Shown: positions 21,777 to 33,468, numbered from the stretch's first letter. The stretch is DNA of 64,000 bases from Dendrolimus kikuchii (GCA_019925095.2 CM034392.1:22116387-22180386), one strand, 5' to 3'. Notes: generated from the letters alone by a model not told the origin. Translations and numbers: made by a program.

Positions 21777-21984
21777 ACAAAGATTTTCATTAAATTCCAT
21801 TGCGCTGTTTCAAATCCTATACCAGACAAGTTTTCAGACAAAGAAAAATTCTGAAAACTCTCATTTATGGTGTGAAGTTGTATAAATACCAGTTTTCACT
21901 TAAAAATTGGCATTATGGTACGTGGTACCTACCTACAAACCACCTAGATTTAACATGACCTACCAACATTTGTAATGTTATTTA

Positions 21985-22308
21985 CTTTTTTTTTTGTTTT
22001 TTTTATTGCAGGAGTTCAGCAGACAGGCAGATGGCCCACTTGATGGAAAGCGGTTACCATCGCCTATGGACATTTGCAACACCAGAGGTGCTACAAATGC
22101 TCTACTGCCCTCTTAAGGGAGACTGGAACCAGGTCACTAATGCCGGAACACAACTCAAGGTTATTATAGCGACATACTTAAGACCAGGGGTGGTAGCCAT
22201 CTAGTCGGGCAAATGCCCTACCACCTGGCTGTGGGTTGTTTAGTCGCCTCTTACGACAGGCCGCCCGGCCGCAGGAAATTGTATTCTGTCTCCGTTCCTG
22301 CACGGATG
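21985..22308 (-). mobile_element. S2 element, near full length
   Basis: From the T run and TTGCAGGAGTTCAGCAGACA to CCGTTCCTGCACGGAT. Its outer flank is shared with the interrupted S2 copy at 33468-33606. Confidence 0.8.
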
Positions 22309-22985
22309 AATTACTTACTTGGGATCATTCATTAGTTTGTTGGAACTAATTTCTGTTGTCGTATGGGAATTCAAATCACTGTTTTTTTTTTTTCAGAAAG
22401 TTTTTTACAAAACTAATCTCAAAACTGTACAGAAAGTCAAAGCACAATAAAAACCTACAAAATAAATAAATAAATTTTATTTTCTTTGAGAGTACGATAT
22501 CTCCCTCTTTTATGTCCAATTTATGCTATCTATATATATAAAAATCAATTGCTGTTCGTTAGTCTCGCTAAAACTCGAGAACGGCTGGACTGATTTGGCT
22601 AATTTTGGTTTTGAATTATTTGTGGAAGTCCAGGGAAGGTTTAAAAGGTGAGTAAATATGAAAAAAATGCTTGGAATATAGTAAAAACAACAATTTCGCT
22701 TTCCCTTATAAATTATTCCTATCTGTCAAACATTTGATGTTCGTCCCGTCGTTTAGAAATCAATTAAATTTAAGTCGTTCAGAAATCAAATTAAATTTAA
22801 AAGTAAAGTTTTTTTCATTATTTTGGTTTTGAATGTCAAACGTTTGATGTTCGTCCCGTCATTCAGAAATCAACGTTTTTAATTTATTGATTTTAAGGCA
22901 ATACGAAGTTTGCCGGGTCAGCTAGTCATACATAATAAAAATATGCGCAACGGCGGTCCATCGAAGAATGGGCTATCTCCTTTAT
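22309..22985. repeat. Duplicated segment, copy A
   Basis: Nearly identical to 33607-34303, including the S2 junction, GGGATCATTCATT text, the embedded Helitron and the trailing ATGCGCAACGGCGGTCCAT. This means one ancestral arrangement was copied. Confidence 0.75.
22529..22925 (+). mobile_element. Helitron, Lep1-like, copy A
   Basis: TC start with TATATATATAAAAATCAATT, end GCCGGGTCAGCTAG followed by T, and no target duplication. Internal AACTCGAGAACGGCTGGAC is typical of lepidopteran non-autonomous Helitrons. 397 bp, non-coding. Confidence 0.8.
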
Positions 22986-23211
22986 CATGAAATCATAACC
23001 ACTTCAACTTAATTTGCATTTATATAATTCACTAAAAATATTAAAGATGCTGAAGACCACGCGAAGTGGAGTCGAAAAAGTAGGAAAGCGGACTCTGGGC
23101 GTCGGAATGAACGCTCCGAACGCAACCGGGTTTTAACGCTCGGATGATGATGATGATGACTAAAATTATTAAAGAAATAAAGGTGTAATTTGTTCATAAA
23201 AATCTTCGAGG

Positions 23212-23300
23212 AATTACGCTCTTTGGTTGAGTAGTCTAAATTTGCCGGAACCACTGCAATGCAGAGATTCTAGGTTCAATTCTTGTCAAAGAGGTGATTT
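23212..23300 (+). mobile_element. tRNA-headed SINE S1, head only
   Basis: GCTCTTTGGTTGAGTAGTCT and AGGTTCAATTCTTG are decayed A and B boxes in the S1 spacing. Just upstream, 23045-23160 carries a separate dispersed scrap (GCGGACTCTGGGCGTCGG, ending GATGATGATGATGA). Confidence 0.5.
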
Positions 23301-23559
23301 TTTTTATAAGACAGATTTTGAAAGTTTAACTATTTATTATATTGTTATAAATATTTCATATCATGACACAAGTGGTATTTAATTATCACCAGAAACACAG
23401 AGATTAAAATTAAATACTAAAAATATACATAATTAAAATACAATTATATATCTATTTAAGTATATATCTATTTAATGTCTGTATATATAACATTTTTGTA
23501 TTTATTACTAAAATTTAAGTATTCATACTATAGTTTACGTAAAGCACCATTACCAATAT

Positions 23560-23705
23560 CATCTCAATTCATTTCTGGGGTTGTCCGAAAGAGATCGCTT
23601 TTCCGCGATAAGACCGCCCTTCGTGCATGATTAGGTGTAATTTTAGTCTGTAAGTTAATGGAGTACAATAAAGTGTCATCTATCTATCTATTTATTTGTA
23701 TACAT
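23560..23705 (+). mobile_element. LINE J 3' end
   Basis: GATCGCTTTTCCGCGATAAG and ACCGCCC, then AATAAAGTGTCATCTATCTA, the J UTR with its ATCT-type tail. Confidence 0.65.
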
Positions 23706-23934
23706 ATATCACTCAATAATTAGGTTACATTTTGTTTTTTAATTACAATGATAGTATTTATTAATGGCGGGTATAACTGGCAACGTCAAGACGAATTGAT
23801 CGAAGAGGCTGTCATAATCCGAGCTCTGTCCGAAACACGAAGCTTAATTCTTTGTTTTTGGGTTCTTTGCCTATTATAAAAGTAAAAACTTTTAGTAGAA
23901 ATGTTCCAACTTTTATTTAAAGAAACTTTACTGA

Positions 23935-24168
23935 AGATTATCAGGTGGTAGGGTATTTGTCTGGATGGCTACCACCTTCGGTCTAGAGTATGCCGCCATA
24001 ACATCCTTGAGTTGTGTTTCGACATCATAGCCACGATTCAGTTTTTTTACAAAGCCACACCACATTGGTAGCACTCTTGGTGTTACAAATGTCCATAGGC
24101 GATAGTAACCGCTTTCCATCAAGTGGGCCGTCTACCTGTCTGCTGAACTCCTGCAATAAAAAAAAAAA
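23935..24168 (+). mobile_element. S2 element, 5'-truncated and diverged
   Basis: TCAGGTGGTAGGGTATTTG to CTCCTGCAATAAAAAAAAAA. It lies just outside the left 136-bp inverted arm. Confidence 0.75.
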
Positions 24169-24806
24169 ATATAATAATTGATGTATTTTTATAAAAGAAT
24201 AATGTTATTTATTTTTTTATAAAAAAATGTCTACTTATTATATATTTAAAAAAAATGTAAAATTTTTGAAAATAAATGGATATAAAATAATAATAACAGC
24301 TCATCATTATGCTTTTAAAATATAATTATAGAATTAATTTTCATTACTTTTCAAACGATAACATGGGCCCACAAAATGTGGTCTGTACTTCTTTCATACG
24401 CGAGTGTATGGACTAAACTGACCCCCAGGTCGTCCGCCTGTCTGCTGAACTCGTGTAATAACAAAAAGAACTTTGGTTCTGTGAGAATCCCGCTTATTCG
24501 TCGAGATAAAATTACACTGCTTTCATTTCTAGCCTAAATAGCAAGTTTGAGTGAACGAGAATCAATCAAACATCCAAAAAGACCATCATATTGATATTTT
24601 ACTGATCTTTGTATTTAAAAAAAATTGTAACCAGTAGATAGTACCTTATGCAAGATAAATTTTATTTTGTTTCATCCAGTGAGAACAATAGGGGAGCGGA
24701 CAACCAAATCGACTGACATACTTTTTATAAACTTTTTTTTATTCTTCTTAAACGGCTTAGCCACAACTTGGCTATGTTAATAATTAACAATCAACATATA
24801 TTTAAA

Positions 24807-25094
24807 TTAGGTAGCGTGTGCAAGATATTTGTGACTCTTTTTGGCAGAGTCTGATAAGGGCTTTGCCAAAATGCTGTTGCGCCAGCCTATATCAAATAAA
24901 TTTATATCATTTCTAAGGCTGTTAGTTTGGACACATTCCACTAATACATGAAAGACATCATCTATCTTATATATCTGACATGAAGAACAATTTGGTGTAG
25001 ATGCTAATCTCATCATGTGCAAAAATTTGTTCCGTGGAATGTGTCCAGATCGTAATCTTAAAGATATTACAGTAGTAGTGAATTCTCTATTCAT
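24807..25094 (-). pseudogene. Non-LTR retrotransposon ORF2, C-terminal fragment
   Basis: 95-codon minus frame with SLRLRSGHIPRNKFLHMMRL, a CSSC pair and FHVLVEC. This is the RNase H-like end and Cys-rich tail of Jockey/I-group polyproteins. No upstream RT remains. Its 5' end on this strand abuts a Helitron. Confidence 0.65.
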
Positions 25095-25292
25095 CTATAC
25101 TATTATTATAAAGAGGTCGTTTGCGAGTTTGTGACGTTGTAAGAGGGAATCTCTCGATCTACTAAATCGATTTTAAAAATTCTTTTACTGTTGGAAAGCT
25201 ACGTTAACAGGGAGTGTCATAGGCTTTACAAAATGACGCTATATACCACGGGAGCGGGACAGAGCGCGGGTAAAACCGCGCCGGGTCGCTAG
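25095..25292 (+). mobile_element. Helitron, short non-autonomous
   Basis: TC start (TCTATACTATTATTATAAAG) and end AACCGCGCCGGGTCGCTAG then T, 198 bp. Non-coding. Confidence 0.75.
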
Positions 25293-25633
25293 TTTTTTAT
25301 AAACTTGTAAATTATCGGAAAACTGATAAATTTTGTAAGAGCGTACCTACTTATGACGTCATACGTAAGTACGAGTAAAAGGAGTCAAAGAGCGCATTAA
25401 TTACATCTGCCCACAAAAAAGTGCTCTTTACTTTTGATCATCTATTCTTATACATTTCGATGCGACAAATCCGAATCGGGGGGTCAGTTTAGTCCATACG
25501 CTCGCGTATGGAAGAAGTACAGACCACATTTTGTGGGCCCATGTTATCGTTTGAAAAGTAATTAAAATTAATTCTATAATTATATTTTAAAAGTATAATG
25601 ATGAGCTGTTATTATAACGCCTGTTATTATTAT

Positions 25634-25905
25634 AATTTTTTTATTGCAGGAGTTCAGCAGACAGGCATACGGCCCACTTGATGGAAAACGGTTACCATCG
25701 CCTATGGACACTTGTAACACCAAAGGTGCTACCAATGTACTGCCGCTCACTAAAAGGAGACTGGAACCTGGCCACTAATGCCGGAACACAATTCAAGATT
25801 GTTATGGCGGCATACTCTAGACCAGGGGTGGTAGCCTTCCACTCAGGCAAGTGCCCTACCACCTGGCTGTCGGTTGTTTTGTCGCCTCTTACGACAGGCT
25901 TTTGT
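25634..25905 (-). mobile_element. S2 element
   Basis: TTTTTTTATTGCAGGAGTTC to CGCCTCTTACGACAGGC. It lacks the first 50 bp of the sense strand. It mirrors the S2 copy on the other side of the inverted arms. Confidence 0.78.
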
Positions 25906-26699
25906 ATGTAACATCGAAAAATATTACAATTCATTGTAACGTATGACCGCATTTCTATTCGTCGTACATAAAAAACATTATATATAACTCTCGCAATCGA
26001 TTTCTCGGAATATAGCCAATTTTCTTTTGTATAATTAAATTACATGGCAACGGGCATGACGTTGTATTTTCCTGTCAGATGTCTTACGTATTTTTTGTAT
26101 TATCTGTTCCGACGGTTAGTCGGGGAATAGTGTATTTCCCCCTGCAAGTAAGTCATATTATGCGGAACCCATGTAAGACACTCGTTAGTGGTCGAATGTA
26201 CCGCCCGCATTCCCCAGATGACAGATAGGGGCTTTATCTTTACAAATTGAGATCTCGTTGAGCCAAGCTAGCTCTAGCAAAACATAAATACGCATCTGTT
26301 ATTTATCTGCCAGAAATGGCCTTCATGATTTTTATATGTATAAACTTTATTTATGAAATTCTATTTGGAATAAACTTGTTATTTACATTCCTGTCTGAGC
26401 TGTCACATTTTTGAGTTTACGGTTTAAAACATTTCTTGAAAGAATTTACCATACACTTATAGAAATAACTAGTTACATAAAATACATATTAAATTTGCAC
26501 ATCTATCTATTTGTTACTGTGATAATTTAAGTTTGAACCTGACTTTTGTCTATAAGAGGAGTCTTGAAAAAATGTCGGACACGGTGCAAGTCGTTTATTA
26601 CGGACATTTTTAAAAGCGAAATTTTTGTTAATCACTTTAGAAGGTACCTATGTTTAATGCATTGGGATTATCGATGTGTGAAAACTGCCATCCTGCATA
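25906..26699. other. Unassigned stretch
   Basis: GC-richer patches near 26110-26250. No gene or repeat recognised. Confidence 0.3.
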
Positions 26700-26705
26700 T
26701 ATACC

Positions 26706-26986
26706 TATCCGTACAGGAACGGAGAAAGAATACAATTTCCTGCGGCCGGGCGGCCTGTCGTAAGAGGCGACTTAACAACCCACAGCCAGGTGGTAGGGGA
26801 TTTGCCCGACTAGATGGCTACCACCCGTGGTCTAGAGTATGCCGGCTTAACAACCTTGAGTTCTGTTCCGGCATTAGTGACCAGGTTCCAGTCTCCCTTA
26901 AGAGAGAAGCAGCGCATTTGTAGTACATTTGGTGTTGCAAATGGGCCGTCTGCCTGTCTGCTGAACTTATGCAATAAAAAAAAAAC
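26706..26986 (+). mobile_element. S2 element
   Basis: ATCCGTACAGGAACGGAGAA to ATGCAATAAAAAAAAAAC, with a deletion of the CCATAGGCGATGG block near 26940. Confidence 0.8.
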
Positions 26987-27500
26987 ATAATAACAGGTTA
27001 AAACATGAGAGCAAAAAGTCTTGTAGTACCTACCATCTATTCGTGTAGGGGTTAGGAGCCTTTGAGGATTGCTTTTTTTGCAGACCGACTTTCATTTTCA
27101 ATATAATTTCCTTCTATGGCTCATATAATATTAATAAAAACACATTCAACAAACCATGCGTTTTAAAACTTTTCACTGAAATAATAAAAACCAAACCGCA
27201 AGCGACTGCGGTAAATACATTGCGGAGATGTAGTTTAAAAACCACATTAAAACAACATGGTAGAGGAATAGAGCTAAAATATACACTCACAATATGTAGC
27301 GTGAAAATCGGAATAGTAAAACTGCAAACATACATATTTTAGAACGAGTCGAGAGTGACTTTGCTTTTAAACGGAAACAAAAATGTACGGAGTAAATCAT
27401 TTTTAAAATACGTTACATTTTAAACGTGATCTCTCGTACGAAGCGCGTTTCCGCCATTAATGGTAAATCTGTTGATATATTGCAGGTGTATAAAACTAAA
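26987..27500. other. Unassigned stretch
   Basis: No gene seen. The short open frame at 27114 has hydrophobic content but no recognisable family. Confidence 0.3.
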
Positions 27501-27506
27501 TCTTTG

Positions 27507-27802
27507 TTTTTTTTTATTGCAGGAGATCAGCAGACAGGCAGACGGCCCACTTGATGGAAAGCGGTTACCATCGCCTATGGACATTTGCAATACCAAAGGT
27601 GCTACAAATGCGCTGCTGCTCTCTTAAGGGAAACTGGAACCTGGTCACTAATGCCGGAACACAACTCAAGGTTGTTATGGCGACATACTTTAGACCAGGG
27701 GTGGTAGCCATCCAGTTGGGCAAATGCCCTACCACTTGCCGGTGGGTTGTTTTGTCGCCTCTTACGACAGGCCGCCCGGCCATGAAATTGTATTCTTTGT
27801 GT
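27507..27802 (-). mobile_element. S2 element
   Basis: T run then ATTGCAGGAGATCAGCAGAC, ending at GCCATGAAATTGTATTCTTT. The sense 5' end is truncated. Confidence 0.78.
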
Positions 27803-28520
27803 AAACGTATATTTCAAAAGCCATGATTATGTTAAAAATTCAACTAAGTATTTTAAAAAAAACTTTCTGTAATAGCTCAGCGAAATGGGGGTAAACGTTT
27901 AGGTCTGTTTTTTTTTAAATTGCTACATCACTTCTTATAAAGCCAAAACACGCATGTCATTAATTTTAAATTAATAAAACCTAATCAAAACTACTCGTAT
28001 CGAACAAAATAAATGTTGATCCAATAATCCGAGTTCCCTAAATTTCAAACGACAGTCGTCCAAACATAAAAGGAATACGAGAAATCACGAAAAGCGGAAT
28101 ACCCCGGAGTATTACGTGTCTAAAACCCTGTAAACATAAATACAAATGTACAAAACTGTACTAAATTCACGAAAGGCTTCGACTATAAAAACATGAACGT
28201 GTTCGTAGGACAGTATGTGACACCTGACATGATAACGTAGCTACATGCGGATATATCGGATATATCGTTAGGGCGACATCTGCCGGCAATCGGAAGACCG
28301 TCTCTTTTAATGTTTTCGCCAAATAAATGTAGTTCCTTCTCGTTTATTGTAACTGAGAAGGATTTAACAAAACTTACTTACATAACTGTCCGTCAAACAA
28401 TGGAATGGGTTGCCTCTTACTATCAGAGAGGCCAAAACATTACCTACTTTTCGAAACTCACTTACAAAATACTATCTGTGTTTAAATAATATGTCCAATA
28501 TAATAAAGATTTACTTATTT
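27803..28520. other. Unassigned stretch
   Basis: AT-rich, nothing recognised. Confidence 0.3.
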
Positions 28521-28523
28521 AAT

Positions 28524-29515
28524 ATAGTATAATAAAACTGTAGAGGTCGAATTTCTGTACGATGAAAAAAAAATGCTAAAAACCGAATCAGGAGGATGTA
28601 AAACGTGAAACAGAACTAATTTAGTTTTTCTTCAAATTTTTTGCTTCTCTGTTTGTCTGTTTGTACGGGCTAATCTCCGAAACGACTGGATCAATTTAAA
28701 TGAAATTTTGTATAGTGGTAGCTTATATCCCTGGTCAATATATGGGATACTTTTGATCCTGAAAAATTAAAGAGTTCCTGTGGAATAGTTAAAAAACTTT
28801 AATTACTTAAACAGCTTTGTAGACCACGGGCCATAAAAATGGCCCGGACTTTTGGAGGGCTTGCATGGGGCCATGGGAAGGTCAACACGTAGAGGCCCTT
28901 TGACAAATTTAATGTAAATGTGGCGTAGCATTGACCGGCGATTATCCCTGTCTACACCATATAGTAATGTACCCAAGGACAAGCCCCGGCCAGTGTAGGA
29001 CTATTGTGGGAAATGAAGACAAAAAGTACCGGGCTATTGGGGTGAACTGCTAGTAGTACTAGAGGTCTGGGAATATGGGGACTATGGCGTCTGCCCGTCG
29101 CAATGTTCGGAGAACATGGAAAAAGGGGCAGACGGTGACTCGCCACTCCCTGCATGGGCCCCTAAAAATGTCATAGAAGGCAGGGGCAACATGGGTGTGA
29201 GTGGCTAAGGGGTGTAGAGAGATGGGCTGCAGGTTCACCGAAACTACTTCTGACGTGATGCCATTTATCACATCCACCCCTGGAGCTTGAGTCTTAGCTC
29301 TAGCGATCTCCACTCCGTGCCGGCTGGCTAAGACAAGCACGGAGGTGGGGGCCTTGTCTTGGCCCCCGGAGTCAAGTACGAGGTGTCGCTACTTACCTAA
29401 GGCTTCGCCACAAAGCCCCCCTGCGGGTTAAACAGCTTATTATTATAAATATTTATATAATTTTAATTGAAGGAATAATAAATAACACGCGGACGAAGTC
29501 GCGGGCATCAGCTAG
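28524..29515 (+). mobile_element. Helitron with inserted Q repeat
   Basis: 5' part has AAACTGTAGAGGTCGAATTT and CTCCGAAACGACTGGATC. 3' end GCGGACGAAGTCGCGGGC...CAGCTAG then T at 29512-29516. About 600 bp of Q (28830-29430) interrupts it. Confidence 0.65.
28830..29430 (-). repeat. Dispersed repeat Q, copy 1
   Basis: Matches 53345-53870 on the opposite strand. A minus frame (29340-29059) gives EIARAKTQAPGVDVINGIT and CPFFHVLRTLRRADAIV. The second copy has the same frame. Not assigned to a known protein family. Confidence 0.6.
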
Positions 29516-29639
29516 TGTTAATATAAAATGCTTGTCATATATAATGTTAATAAGTATATTTGTTTAGATGATTTCGTATATAAGTATATATTGGTATTCT
29601 ATAAATGTTTCTGGCTTTATGTATTTATTAAATGTATAA

Positions 29640-29865
29640 ATTAGTGTATGTATGTATATTTAAATTGTACAGTCCTATCTTTTTTCTGCACCACCTACAT
29701 CACCACATTAGTTGAGAATTGCTTTTAAGCTAGGTTGCCAGGAAGAGATCGCTTTTAGCGATAAGGCCGCCGTTGTTTTGCCAAGAAGTATTGTAATCAT
29801 GAATTTTGTTTTTGTAATTGGTTATTTTCGTGAGCTATAAAGTGTTATCTAATCTAATATAACTT
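29640..29865 (+). mobile_element. LINE J 3' end
   Basis: GATCGCTTTTAGCGATAAGG and CCGCC, then AAAGTGTTATCTAATC. Very close to the copy at 45130-45355, including CAGTCCTATCTTTTTTCTGC. Confidence 0.7.
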
Positions 29866-29994
29866 TCACTGCAGATTAGTTAATATAAAATAAAACGATG
29901 CCCTGTATGTTTACAGTGTTATAATAGATAAATTGTGACCTTAAGGTTCATTCATAAGGCATAATATATATACAAAGCCACTTTTATATATATA

Positions 29995-30135
29995 TACAAT
30001 TTTTTTGTACCGTCAGTATTAAAATTTTATCTGTCCCTGCCATGGTTTGCTTGGAAAAACTCGCTTTTTAGCAATATAACCGCCCGTACTTACTATCTTA
30101 TTATCTCTATAATATAGATTTATCTATCTATCTAT
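29995..30135 (+). mobile_element. LINE J 3' end, diverged
   Basis: CTCGCTTTTTAGCAATATAA and CCGCCC with an ATCT tail at 30120-30138. Confidence 0.45.
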
Positions 30136-30600
30136 ATATGAAAGAAGAATGAAAACATAAGTAACATTACATCTAAAAAACTTACTAAACATCATAATGA
30201 CCTCATGTTGATAAATTAAAATACTACCTTTGCAACAACTATGAGGTAATTACGTGTAAAACCAAACAAGGCCAAAACATTTTATATGAATTACACAAAT
30301 GGAATAAAAAGGAGCAGCCGACCGTACATGCCGACCCAAGTTAATCCATTACAAATACTTCCGGAGTACATTATACATAATCATTTGATATCATATATAC
30401 ATAGAAAGAAATTCCATGACTGACAAAAAAATGCTACACTTAAATTAATGAATTTTTTTTACAATAAATGCTATCACATTTCATTTCAGATCAATTGGTG
30501 GTAGGCTACATTTTATTACAATGACACGAGTTCAATTTATCACCCGTAAGAGATTGTACACTGCCAAACTAAAGCTCATATATTTATTTATATTATGATA
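30136..30600. other. Unassigned stretch
   Basis: AT-rich. Nothing recognised. Confidence 0.3.
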
Positions 30601-30604
30601 GCCA

Positions 30605-30870
30605 GTTTCAGATTTTACACGTTGCCAGCCGATCATAGTCCACTAATGGACGTAGGCCTCCCCAAGTTGGCGCCACTCATCCCGTTCCTACGCCTTCCTC
30701 ATCCTTCCAGCGCCTACCGGCGACCTTGCGCAGGTCATCAGTCCATCGGGCTGGAGGGTATCCGACACTGCGTTTACCGAGACGCGGTCCAGCACTCGTC
30801 TGCTCAATCGACCATCGATTCTCCAGTAGACGTGACCGGCCCGGTGACATTATACTCAATAAAATTAAAT
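30605..30870 (-). pseudogene. LINE ORF2 C-terminal fragment (RTE/R1-like)
   Basis: Minus frames give GKRSVGYPPARWTDDLRKVA and GRRWKDEE, then in another frame LGEAYVH.WTMIG. This RW..D...AG..W...LGEAYVQQW pattern ends many insect non-LTR polyproteins. Broken by a frameshift near 30680. Confidence 0.6.
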
Positions 30871-31339
30871 TAATAAACCGGCAGATCAACACAAACAGTA
30901 CGAGCAAAATTTAAATGCGATCTTGAAATTCGTACATGTCATTGCGCAATGTGATACGTATACGACTGAGTGGAGATAATATTGTGCTCTCGATCTACGG
31001 CTATACGGACTCGCATATCATCGCATATTTCGCACTAAATACCGTCAGCTATGCAATAATAAACTTTAACATTGCCTGAAACTAACTTCTCTCGGAACGC
31101 ATTGTAGGTTTGCACGTACATTCTCAAGTTAAGCATGCATTTGTTGTGGGATACATACTCAGACATATAACATATATTACTTATAGAGATATATGTGGTC
31201 GTTTCAGCTACTTGCGGTATTTATTTTGTTTGTTGCCTTAACTCTTAAAAAAAATATTATTTGTAATTTCTTATAAGCCCGTTGACACTATAAACAAAGG
31301 AAATATGTTAAACTAACCACACTATACTCTCTATACTGA
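30871..31339. other. Unassigned stretch
   Basis: No gene or repeat recognised. Confidence 0.3.
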
Positions 31340-31633
31340 AGTCGTGGTAGCGTAATGGCTAGCGCACGCGTCCCACGCTCAAAGGGCGCGGGTTCGATCC
31401 TGGCCGAAACGCATGTACCACTTAGCCATTTTTCTGACCTAATGTGCATATTGTTACAATTACCACGTGCTAATAACGGTGAAGGAAAACATCGTGATGC
31501 AACCTGCACATCGAGATAACCGATGTGTCAAACCTGCCAAGCCGCCTTGGACAAGCGTGGCGGCTATACTGTCCGTTCCCCTATAGAGGTAGGCCCGAGC
31601 CCAGCAGTGGGACATTTATGGGCTGCTATTATA
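31340..31633 (+). mobile_element. tRNA-headed SINE, family S3, full length
   Basis: A box TGGTAGCGTAATGG, B box GGTTCGATCC (31391-31400), body CATCGTGATGCAACCTGCAC and GCCGCCTTGGACAAGCGTGG, end ATGGGCTGCTATTAT. The head resembles a tRNA but no stem set closes into a functional tRNA. Confidence 0.85.
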
Positions 31634-32089
31634 ACCACACTATAAATAAATGTTATCAATAGCTGCAAAATTGTTTATTGTATATACATGATTTGTCTAG
31701 TTCCTTAACTTTCTGGCAAAATACTTTTAATTACATCTGGCATCACCAACCTATTATAATTTGAACGTAAGTAATAAATTTCTAATATTATATACAGAGC
31801 AGAGTAAGCCGCGGCAAGATGCTTGTTTTGCAATGAAATGCCCCATGTCCGTGCTTAATGTTCCAAAAAATTCATCCCCCAGTTATTAAATTAATATTAA
31901 GGTCGGTATAACCTCGCTGTCGTTTGTATTCAGTATAGAATTGTGAACGAAATTCAACGTAATCCGATGCTAATTTAGTCAATATTCTATTCAAGTTCAA
32001 ATCGACATTTTAATACATAATAACACTCATTCCGTCCATATTCATATACTAGCTATTACCCCTTACCCCGTCTGCATTTCCATACATAC
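31634..32089. other. Unassigned stretch
   Basis: Nothing recognised. Confidence 0.3.
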
Positions 32090-32388
32090 AGCGAACAGCG
32101 AAAAATACAATTTCTTGCTGTCGTAAGGGGCAACAAAGCAACCCACAGCCAGGTGGTAGGGTATTTGCCCGTCTGGATGGCTACAACCCCTGGTCTAGAC
32201 TATGCTGCTATAACAAGTTGAGTTGGTTGATTTGTATTCAGATATTAGTGGCCAGGTTCCAGTGTCTCTTTAGAGAACGGCAGCACATTGATAGCACCAT
32301 TGGTGTTACAAATGTCCATAAGCGATGATAACCACTTTTCATCACATAGGCCGTATGCCTGTTTATTGAACTCAAACAGTAAAAAAAC
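32090..32388 (+). mobile_element. S2-related element, old copy
   Basis: AGCGAAAAATACAATTTCTT, AGCCAGGTGGTAGGGTATTT and GTCCATAAGCGATGATAACC align along S2 with many changes. It ends AACTCAAACAGTAAAAAAAC. Confidence 0.65.
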
Positions 32389-32442
32389 GTATGAGCACCA
32401 TCAAATCTTGTAAACCTGCTATATTTGCCAATTTATAATAAA

Positions 32443-32490
32443 CTAGTTTTTGTGCCAGGCTTCGCTCGCGTTACAAAAGAAGTATACGTA
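32443..32490 (-). mobile_element. Helitron 3' end fragment
   Basis: On the minus strand it ends GCGAGCGAAGCC...AAACTAG, a Helitron-like terminus. The other end was not located. Confidence 0.4.
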
Positions 32491-32687
32491 CTTGAACAAG
32501 TGGGCATGTTATAATTCTTAGAAATTTCGTTTTTTTTTTATTAAAACTACGTAATGATAAATACACGTAACGCCATCTAGCAAGGGTGGAACTAACTAGC
32601 CAAGATAGCAATACGTGAAAATTGTGACAGTCATTCTTGTTACTAGCGCTTCATCCGCTATCTAACTAACCGAATTCTGACCAGCCG

Positions 32688-32711
32688 GAACACAATTGAA
32701 GGTTGTAATTT
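32688..32711 (-). mobile_element. S2 internal fragment beyond LINE K
   Basis: The complement reads ACAACCTTCAATTGTGTTCC GGC, matching S2 internal sequence downstream of the K insertion point. Short but in the expected place. Confidence 0.5.
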
Positions 32712-33468
32712 TTTGTGACTAAAGCAGGCAAACAGTCGGACTGCCCACTTGATGGAAAGTGGTTACCATCGCCTATGGACGTCTGCAACATCAGAGGCGT
32801 TGCCAACGCGTTGTCAGCCTCTAAGAAATTTTATAACGCCCTTCTTAAACGACTCCATGTCGTAGCGCAGAGGGAAAACCTCGGCGGGAAGTTCCCTTCA
32901 GATCATTGTTCTACGCGGAATAAACGTTCTGGAGAACCGTTACGTAATTAAGCGTGGGAGCTCCAGGAAATGGGGTGAACATCCCGTCGATGGCGAGCGG
33001 TGCGGTTGTAAAAATGAGGCGTTGACACCAGATCAAACAGTTCCTCGGAATACTCTCTATTTAATGGGCGGTAGAATACGCAGAGGGACGCAAAGTCTCT
33101 CCAAAGGCTAGGCGATTCTAAACTGCCTGTTAGTATGGGATGGTCGACTATACGAACGGCGCGACGCTGGATGGTGTCGAAAGAGTCAGTCTGGTAAGCA
33201 GATGCCCCCGCCCATAAGTGTGAGCAGTATTCCATATGCGGCCTAATTTGCGCTTTGTAAAGCACAAGTCTTTGCCGCGGGGTGAAATACTGCTAAGACC
33301 GGTTTAGCACACCAGGCTTTATGGAGGCACGTTTAGCCTTACCTTCTAGATAACCCCGAAACTACACGTAGTTCGTTATATCAACGCCAAGGATACCGAT
33401 ACTATTGGAGATGGTAAGGGGTATTCCTAGGAACTGTGGCGCAGTGACAAATGCGGTCTTTTTTGCAG
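32712..33468 (-). pseudogene. LINE K: RT C-terminus and 3' UTR, inserted in an S2 copy
   Basis: Minus-strand frames: FVTAPQFLGIPLTISNSIGI and LGVDI, then VLYKAQIRPHMEYCSHLWAG, RRAVRIVDHP, SLCVFYR and finally PAEVFPLRYDMESFKKGVIK FLRG then a stop. This is the end of a CR1/Jockey-type ORF2 with frameshifts and a stop near 33300. The 3' UTR contains GTCCATAGGCGATGGTAACC, shared with S2. It ends in ACAAAAAATT and continues into S2 sequence on both sides. Confidence 0.75.

Larger units (their letters stand above)
24291..25614. mobile_element. Segment bounded by 136-bp inverted arms
   Basis: 24291-24426 and 25479-25614 are inverted copies differing at only about four or five positions. Shared marks are CATGGGCCCACAAAATGTGG and GGTCAGTTTAGTCC. 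The interior holds a LINE fragment and a Helitron. It may be one transposon with long terminal repeats, or two opposed insertions of a 136-bp element. Confidence 0.6.

Noticed and set aside
31340..31415. tRNA gene
   Set aside because: A and B boxes are present, but the arms do not close into a cloverleaf and the segment continues into an S3 SINE body. The same applies at 11411, 12900, 21400, 44400 and 47197.
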